A stretch of 64,000 bases of DNA, taken from contig NZ_CP110136.1 in the NCBI RefSeq assembly GCF_025979705.1, positions 620,001-684,000 of the forward strand. The letters run 5' to 3'. Origin of the DNA: Hymenobacter sp. YIM 151858-1 (GTDB lineage: Bacteria; Bacteroidota; Bacteroidia; Cytophagales; Hymenobacteraceae). Below are positions 60,652 through 64,000 of the stretch, piece after piece (the stretch's first letter is position 1; every line of letters starts with the position of its first letter). The position numbers and the translations under genes are program-made. The notes beneath the pieces were generated by a model. It was not told the DNA's origin and did no database searches. It was given only the letters and a program-made list of their open reading frames with translations.

Positions 60652-61491
60652 ATGATAGCAGAGGAGCTTAAAACCCAAACCGCCTTCGATATAGCCCAGA
60701 TTATGGGCGGCCTGTACGGCGACGGCATTATTGGCCTGAAGGGTGCTTTCAGCCGCGAGTGGGCGCAGCAGCTGGGCGAAGACATTGCCGTGCTGTACCA
60801 AGATGCCCTGAAGCGCCCGGGCGGTGCCATCGGGCGCGGGCCCAAGCGCCACTACGTCGAAATTCACCCCGAAGGCATCCGCGGCTTTGTGGAGCTGTGC
60901 ACCCACCCGTGGGTGGCGGCGGTGTGCGAAGCGGTGCTGGGGCCGGAGTACAAAATCGTGGAAATCGGGTTTGATGTGCCCAACCCCGGCGCCGTAAACC
61001 AACCCTGGCACCGCGACTTTCCGGCCCCCGACGACACGATTGTGGGCCGGCGCCTCAACTCCCTGGCTTTCAACCTGACCACCGTCGATGTGACGCCCGA
61101 CATGGGACCGTTTGAGGTGGCGCCTGGCACGCAGTGGGATTTGCCCGAGGGTTTCGAGCACGGCATGTTTCCGCCTAGGTCGCTGTACACGCGCTACGAG
61201 GCAAGGGCTCAGCAAAAAATGCCGCAGATGGGCGACATTTCGGCCCGGTCGGCGCTTACCATCCACCGCGGCACTGCCAACACCTCCAATACCCCGCGCC
61301 CGGCGCTGGTGCTGGGCGTGGATGCCCCCACCGCCAACAACGCCGAGCGCCACGATTTGCAGGTAACGCGCGCCTACTACCAAGCCCTGCCCGAAAGCCT
61401 GCGCCGGCACCTTACCTGTCGCATCGTGGATAAGCTCGAGCCCATTGTGCAGGCGCACACCATCGAAGGGCTGATGATGGGCGAGGCTTAA
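60652..61491 (+). CDS. Phytanoyl-CoA dioxygenase family protein
   Basis: A 279-residue Fe(II)/2-oxoglutarate-type oxygenase. The iron ligands are His120 and Asp122 (QPWHRDF) and His205 (TIHRGTANTSN), followed by the 2-oxoglutarate-binding Arg in PRPALVLG. The double-stranded beta-helix core spans roughly residues 85-230. The substrate is unknown; members hydroxylate lipids, amino acids and natural products. ATG 60652 was chosen as the first start within the conserved part; the frame upstream crosses repeat DNA. Confidence 0.88.
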   Translation: MIAEELKTQTAFDIAQIMGGLYGDGIIGLKGAFSREWAQQLGEDIAVLYQDALKRPGGAIGRGPKRHYVEIHPEGIRGFVELCTHPWVAAVCEAVLGPEYKIVEIGFDVPNPGAVNQPWHRDFPAPDDTIVGRRLNSLAFNLTTVDVTPDMGPFEVAPGTQWDLPEGFEHGMFPPRSLYTRYEARAQQKMPQMGDISARSALTIHRGTANTSNTPRPALVLGVDAPTANNAERHDLQVTRAYYQALPESLRRHLTCRIVDKLEPIVQAHTIEGLMMGEA

Positions 61492-61514
61492 GGCTAACCG
61501 CCTAGGTACAAAAC

Positions 61515-61757
61515 GTCATGTCGAGCTAGCCGAGACATCTCGCGTGCTGATGCCCGCTAGTAACCGGGTGGTAAGTGGCTGGTAATTGTCATCCTGACGC
61601 AGGAAGGACCTTATCACGCCAGCCAACGTCAGGACCCCCACGGGACCCCACGGGGCAAGCCCCTCTTCCGTAGAAAGGGGAGTGGTTAGTATCTGACGGC
61701 GGCACGCGAGATGCCTCGGTTCCTTGCTCGATGCGCAACATGCTCGGCATGACGACC
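61515..61757. repeat. Mosaic intergenic palindromic repeats
   Basis: The outer pair is GTCATGTCGAGC / GAGACATCTCGCGTGCTGATG at 61517 onward and CGAGATGCCTCGG ... CTCGGCATGACG near 61708-61755. Between are TCATCCTGACGCAGGAAGGACC and a degenerate CCCCTC-GAAAGGGG module. It ends with a CCTAGG at 61757, 14 bases before the GH43 ATG. Confidence 0.85.
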
Positions 61758-61770
61758 TAGGGCTGGCAAT

Positions 61771-62820
61771 ATGACGCCCGACCAACCGGCACCGTTCACC
61801 AATACCCCGTACAACCACCTCATGCACACGCCCGACGACCACATTTACCAGGAGGTGCACCTGGCGCCCATGACGGTAGACGAGATAAACGTGATGACGG
61901 CCCGGGCGCGGGCCGAGCCGCCCAGCGGCGACCAAACCCACGTGCTGGTGCCCGACGGCGAAGACCCGTGGGTGATTTCGCACGAAAACCACCTGTATTA
62001 CTGCACCGTGGATCGGCTGAAGCAGAAAATCCTGATCAGCCGGTTCTCGAAGCTCCAGGACATGGCCACGGCCGAGCTGGTGCAGGTGTGGCCCGGCAAC
62101 CACGGCGCCGTGCCCGAGTACCGCGAAATTTGGGCGCCCGAGCTGCAGCGCATCAATGGCCGATGGTACATCTACTTCGCCCTCTACAACGCCCGCAACG
62201 GCGAGGAGCGGCTCTACGCCCTCGAAAGCCTCACCGACGATGCCCTGGGTGCGTACGCGTTCCGGGGCAAGCTCGAGGTGCCCACCGACCGGTGGGCCAT
62301 CGACGGGACGGTGCTGCAGCTCGAGGGCGAAATGTACTTCCTGTGGTCGGGGTGGGAGGGGTTCAGCAACACCAGCCAGAACATTTACATCGCCCGCATG
62401 CGCAACCCCTACACCATTGCTTCGGATCGGGTGTGCATCAGCCGGCCCGAGCACGATTGGGAAAAGCAGGGCTACCCGCACGTAAACGAGGGGCCGCAGG
62501 TGCTGCAGCACGCGGGGCGCACGTTCATCATTTACTCCGCCAGCGGCAGCTGGACGGACGATTACTGCCTCGGCCAGCTTACCTACCTGGGCGGCTACCC
62601 GCTCGAGCCCGCGTCGTGGCGCAAGGAGCCGCAGCCGGTGTTCTCGAAAACCGATACCATCTTCGGGCCGGGCCACGCTTCGTTTGTGGTCGTGGATGGG
62701 CAGCACCACATCATTTACCACGCGGCGCGCAGCAGCCAGGCCGGTTGGGCGCGGCAAATCAGAGCCAAGCCGTTTGGGTGGCACCCCGATGGCTCGCCCA
62801 ACTTCGGCCGGCCGTTGTAG
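61771..62820 (+). CDS. Glycoside hydrolase family 43 protein
   Basis: A five-bladed beta-propeller glycosidase of 349 residues. The three catalytic acids of GH43 are visible: the base Asp65 in GEDPWVI, the pKa-tuning Asp178 in IDGTVL, and the acid Glu240 in VNEGPQV. WAPELQRINGRWYIYF and FIIYSASGSWTDDYCLGQL are further family strands. Likely substrates are arabinan or xylan side chains. There is no signal peptide, so it would act in the cytoplasm on imported oligosaccharides. The exact start is uncertain because the first 25 residues are not conserved-looking. Confidence 0.92.
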   Translation: MTPDQPAPFTNTPYNHLMHTPDDHIYQEVHLAPMTVDEINVMTARARAEPPSGDQTHVLVPDGEDPWVISHENHLYYCTVDRLKQKILISRFSKLQDMATAELVQVWPGNHGAVPEYREIWAPELQRINGRWYIYFALYNARNGEERLYALESLTDDALGAYAFRGKLEVPTDRWAIDGTVLQLEGEMYFLWSGWEGFSNTSQNIYIARMRNPYTIASDRVCISRPEHDWEKQGYPHVNEGPQVLQHAGRTFIIYSASGSWTDDYCLGQLTYLGGYPLEPASWRKEPQPVFSKTDTIFGPGHASFVVVDGQHHIIYHAARSSQAGWARQIRAKPFGWHPDGSPNFGRPL

Positions 62821-62861
62821 GTTTAGGTTGCGCCTGAGGAATGATTTCGTGATTCTTGAAC

Positions 62862-63062
62862 GTCATGCTTCATCTGGCGTCCGCTTGTCGAACCGAAGGA
62901 AGGCGTAAGCCAAGCATCTCTACCGCTTCGTCCGCAATCGTCACAGAACGTCATGTCGAGCCCAGTCGAGACATCTCGCGTGCTGACGCGTGGTAGTAAC
63001 CCGAACGGAGCGGTAGAGATGCTTGGCTACGCCGACCTGCGGTTCGACAAGCGCAGCATAAC
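62862..63062. repeat. Mosaic intergenic palindromic repeats
   Basis: Begins CGTCATGCTTCATCTGG, then CTTGTCGAACCGAAGG with a facing CGGTTCGACAAGCGCAGCAT at 63040-63060. The middle holds GTCATGTCGAGC / GAGACATCTCGCGTGCTGACG and GGTAGAGATGCTTGGCTACG. It fills most of the gap between the GH43 gene and the small membrane protein. Confidence 0.85.
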
Positions 63063-63186
63063 CGTCTCATTATTTCCAGACACAGCCTGGTATGCAGCAC
63101 GTTGCGCTGCCGGCGCCGGCCACCCGCCTGGCCCGGCGCACGTATGCAGGCATAGTCCACCTCCTCGAACCTGTTTGCCCACTGGT

Positions 63187-63321
63187 ATGAAGCTTCCCGG
63201 TTTAAAGCGTCGGCCCATTCGCGACGAATCGCCCGACGACAAATACATTAAGTGGGGCTGGTACCTGATGGGGCTGCTCGCCGTGGCCTGGGCGGTGTAT
63301 AGCTTGTTTTTCGAGCAGTAA
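63187..63321 (+). CDS. Small single-span membrane protein
   Basis: A 44-residue hypothetical protein: a basic N-terminus (LKRRPIRDESPDDKYIKW) followed by one hydrophobic helix (WYLMGLLAVAWAVYSLFF). ATG 63187 is the first start after the repeat DNA. The positive-inside pattern and position directly before the LRR gene make it a plausible real gene, but there is no family match. Confidence 0.55.
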   Translation: MKLPGLKRRPIRDESPDDKYIKWGWYLMGLLAVAWAVYSLFFEQ

Positions 63322-63391
63322 GCCCTAGGTGCCGCCGCGCCCGGGGCCGGCCAGCAGCCACGATGCCCCGCGTATTGCCGACCTTTGCGGC

Positions 63392-64000
63392 ATGCATACC
63401 CTCGAACAGCTGCGCACCGGGCAATTGGCGGGCATTAACCGGCTCGATTTATCGTGTGGCCTCACGGAGTTCCCAAACGAAATTTTCGACCTGGCCGACA
63501 CGCTCGAAATCCTTAACCTGTCGGGCAATGCCCTATCAGCGCTGCCTGCCGACCTAGGGCGCCTGCACCGGCTGCGCATCCTGTTCTGCTCCGATAACCA
63601 GTTTACCACCGTGCCCGAAGTGCTGGGCCAATGCCCGCAACTGAGCATGGTGGGCTTCAAGGCCAACCGCATCCGTACGCTGCCGGCCGCCGCCTTGCCG
63701 GAGCAGCTGCGGTGGCTGATTCTCACGGATAACGAGCTGGAGGAATTGCCCGCGGAAATCGGCAACTGCACCCAGCTGCAAAAGCTCATGCTGGCCGGCA
63801 ACCGCCTGCAGCACCTGCCCGAAACCCTGGCCCGGTGCACCGGCCTGGAGCTGCTGCGCATTGCCGCCAACCGCCTGGAGGCCTTGCCCGAGTGGCTGTT
63901 GCAGCTGCCGCGGCTTGCCTGGCTGGCCTACGCCGGCAACCCCTTCGCCGACGGCATCGAGGCCGCAGCCGTGGCCCGGCGCCCCATCGTCGGCATCGAT
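63392..64000 (+). CDS. Leucine-rich-repeat protein, N-terminal part (cut by window edge)
   Basis: 203 residues are visible and the frame is still open at base 64000. It has about seven leucine-rich repeats of 22-23 residues (for example LEILNLSGNALSALPADLGRL and LQKLMLAGNRLQHLPETLARC), of the bacterial LxxLPxxLxxL type, starting at residue 15. In many bacteria a similar N-terminal LRR unit of about 220 residues precedes a protein kinase domain; the last visible residues (NPFADGIEAAAVARRPIVGID) would fit that junction, but the kinase part is outside the window. ATG 63392 was chosen as the first start. Confidence 0.85.
   Translation, partial: MHTLEQLRTGQLAGINRLDLSCGLTEFPNEIFDLADTLEILNLSGNALSALPADLGRLHRLRILFCSDNQFTTVPEVLGQCPQLSMVGFKANRIRTLPAAALPEQLRWLILTDNELEELPAEIGNCTQLQKLMLAGNRLQHLPETLARCTGLELLRIAANRLEALPEWLLQLPRLAWLAYAGNPFADGIEAAAVARRPIVGID

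Larger units (their letters stand above)
47..63560. repeat. Iterated palindrome CCTAGG scattered over the whole window
   Basis: About 85 copies counted by eye (for example 47, 659, 704, 1613, 2207, 2392, 23131, 28539, 41428, 53444, 63557), in coding and non-coding DNA. Flanks prefer CA on the left or TG on the right (CACCTAGG, CCTAGGTG). In genes it often encodes Asp/Glu-Leu-Gly or Pro-Arg. Other CTAG contexts are few. Confidence 0.8.

Overview
The window is about 64 kb of GC-rich DNA (roughly 64% G+C by eye) from a member of the Bacteroidota, most likely Hymenobacter or a close relative. The evidence is a PorP/SprF protein paired with a giant adhesin carrying a gliding-motility-type C-terminal sorting domain (type IX secretion), promoters of the TTTG/TAnnTTTG type, few Shine-Dalgarno sequences, and a genome-wide style of intergenic palindromic repeats. 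No rRNA, tRNA, CRISPR array, transposase or integrase was seen. The genes look like ordinary chromosomal housekeeping and accessory genes.

Layout: 1-9 kb holds a partial M1 aminopeptidase lipoprotein, a low-GC orphan, a translationally coupled 5-oxoprolinase/NRAMP operon (pxpB-pxpC-pxpA-transporter), and an ECF sigma factor with a membrane partner. 8-14 kb holds sprF/porP and a 1,624-aa repeat adhesin. 14-23 kb holds two DUF2157-type membrane proteins, DNA polymerase IV, an sce7726-family protein, a TPR sensor kinase and a DUF305-like lipoprotein. 23-31 kb holds three tandem universal stress proteins, a truncated globin, an L,D-transpeptidase, a TlpA-like thioredoxin, a dNMP-kinase-like protein, a RecE-like nuclease and an exported superoxide dismutase. 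32-43 kb holds asnA, a DUF2383 protein, an ATP-grasp ligase and flavin monooxygenase pair, an S1/P1 nuclease, a sodium/solute symporter, a NUDIX hydrolase, DUF1003 and an amine oxidase. 44-64 kb holds an AsmA-like protein, two related STAS-like proteins, an SDR, a cupin, an acetyltransferase, a fourth Usp, a PEP-mutase/Ada/DinB operon, a lipase, SelO, a PhyH-type dioxygenase, a GH43 glycosidase and an LRR protein running off the edge.

The two most striking finds are regulatory. (1) Upstream of asnA (32113-32446) there is a complete ribosome-dependent transcription attenuator: a promoter, a 24-codon leader peptide with seven Asn codons, a protector segment, an antiterminator segment overlapping the end of the leader, and a 10-bp terminator followed by eight T. 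The architecture implies that asparagine starvation switches on asparagine synthetase. (2) Upstream of the ATP-grasp/monooxygenase operon (minus strand, 37599-37215) a SAM-I riboswitch with an 11-bp P1 helix is followed, seven bases later, by a leader ORF that ends in Met, three Cys codons and stop, then two strong hairpins. This looks like a riboswitch that gates a Cys/Met-sensing leader peptide.

The window is also saturated with the palindrome CCTAGG (about 85 copies counted by eye, about four times the composition-based expectation), often at gene ends where it supplies the stop codon, and with mosaic palindromic intergenic repeats. Several of these form large near-perfect inverted repeats of 44-51 bp.
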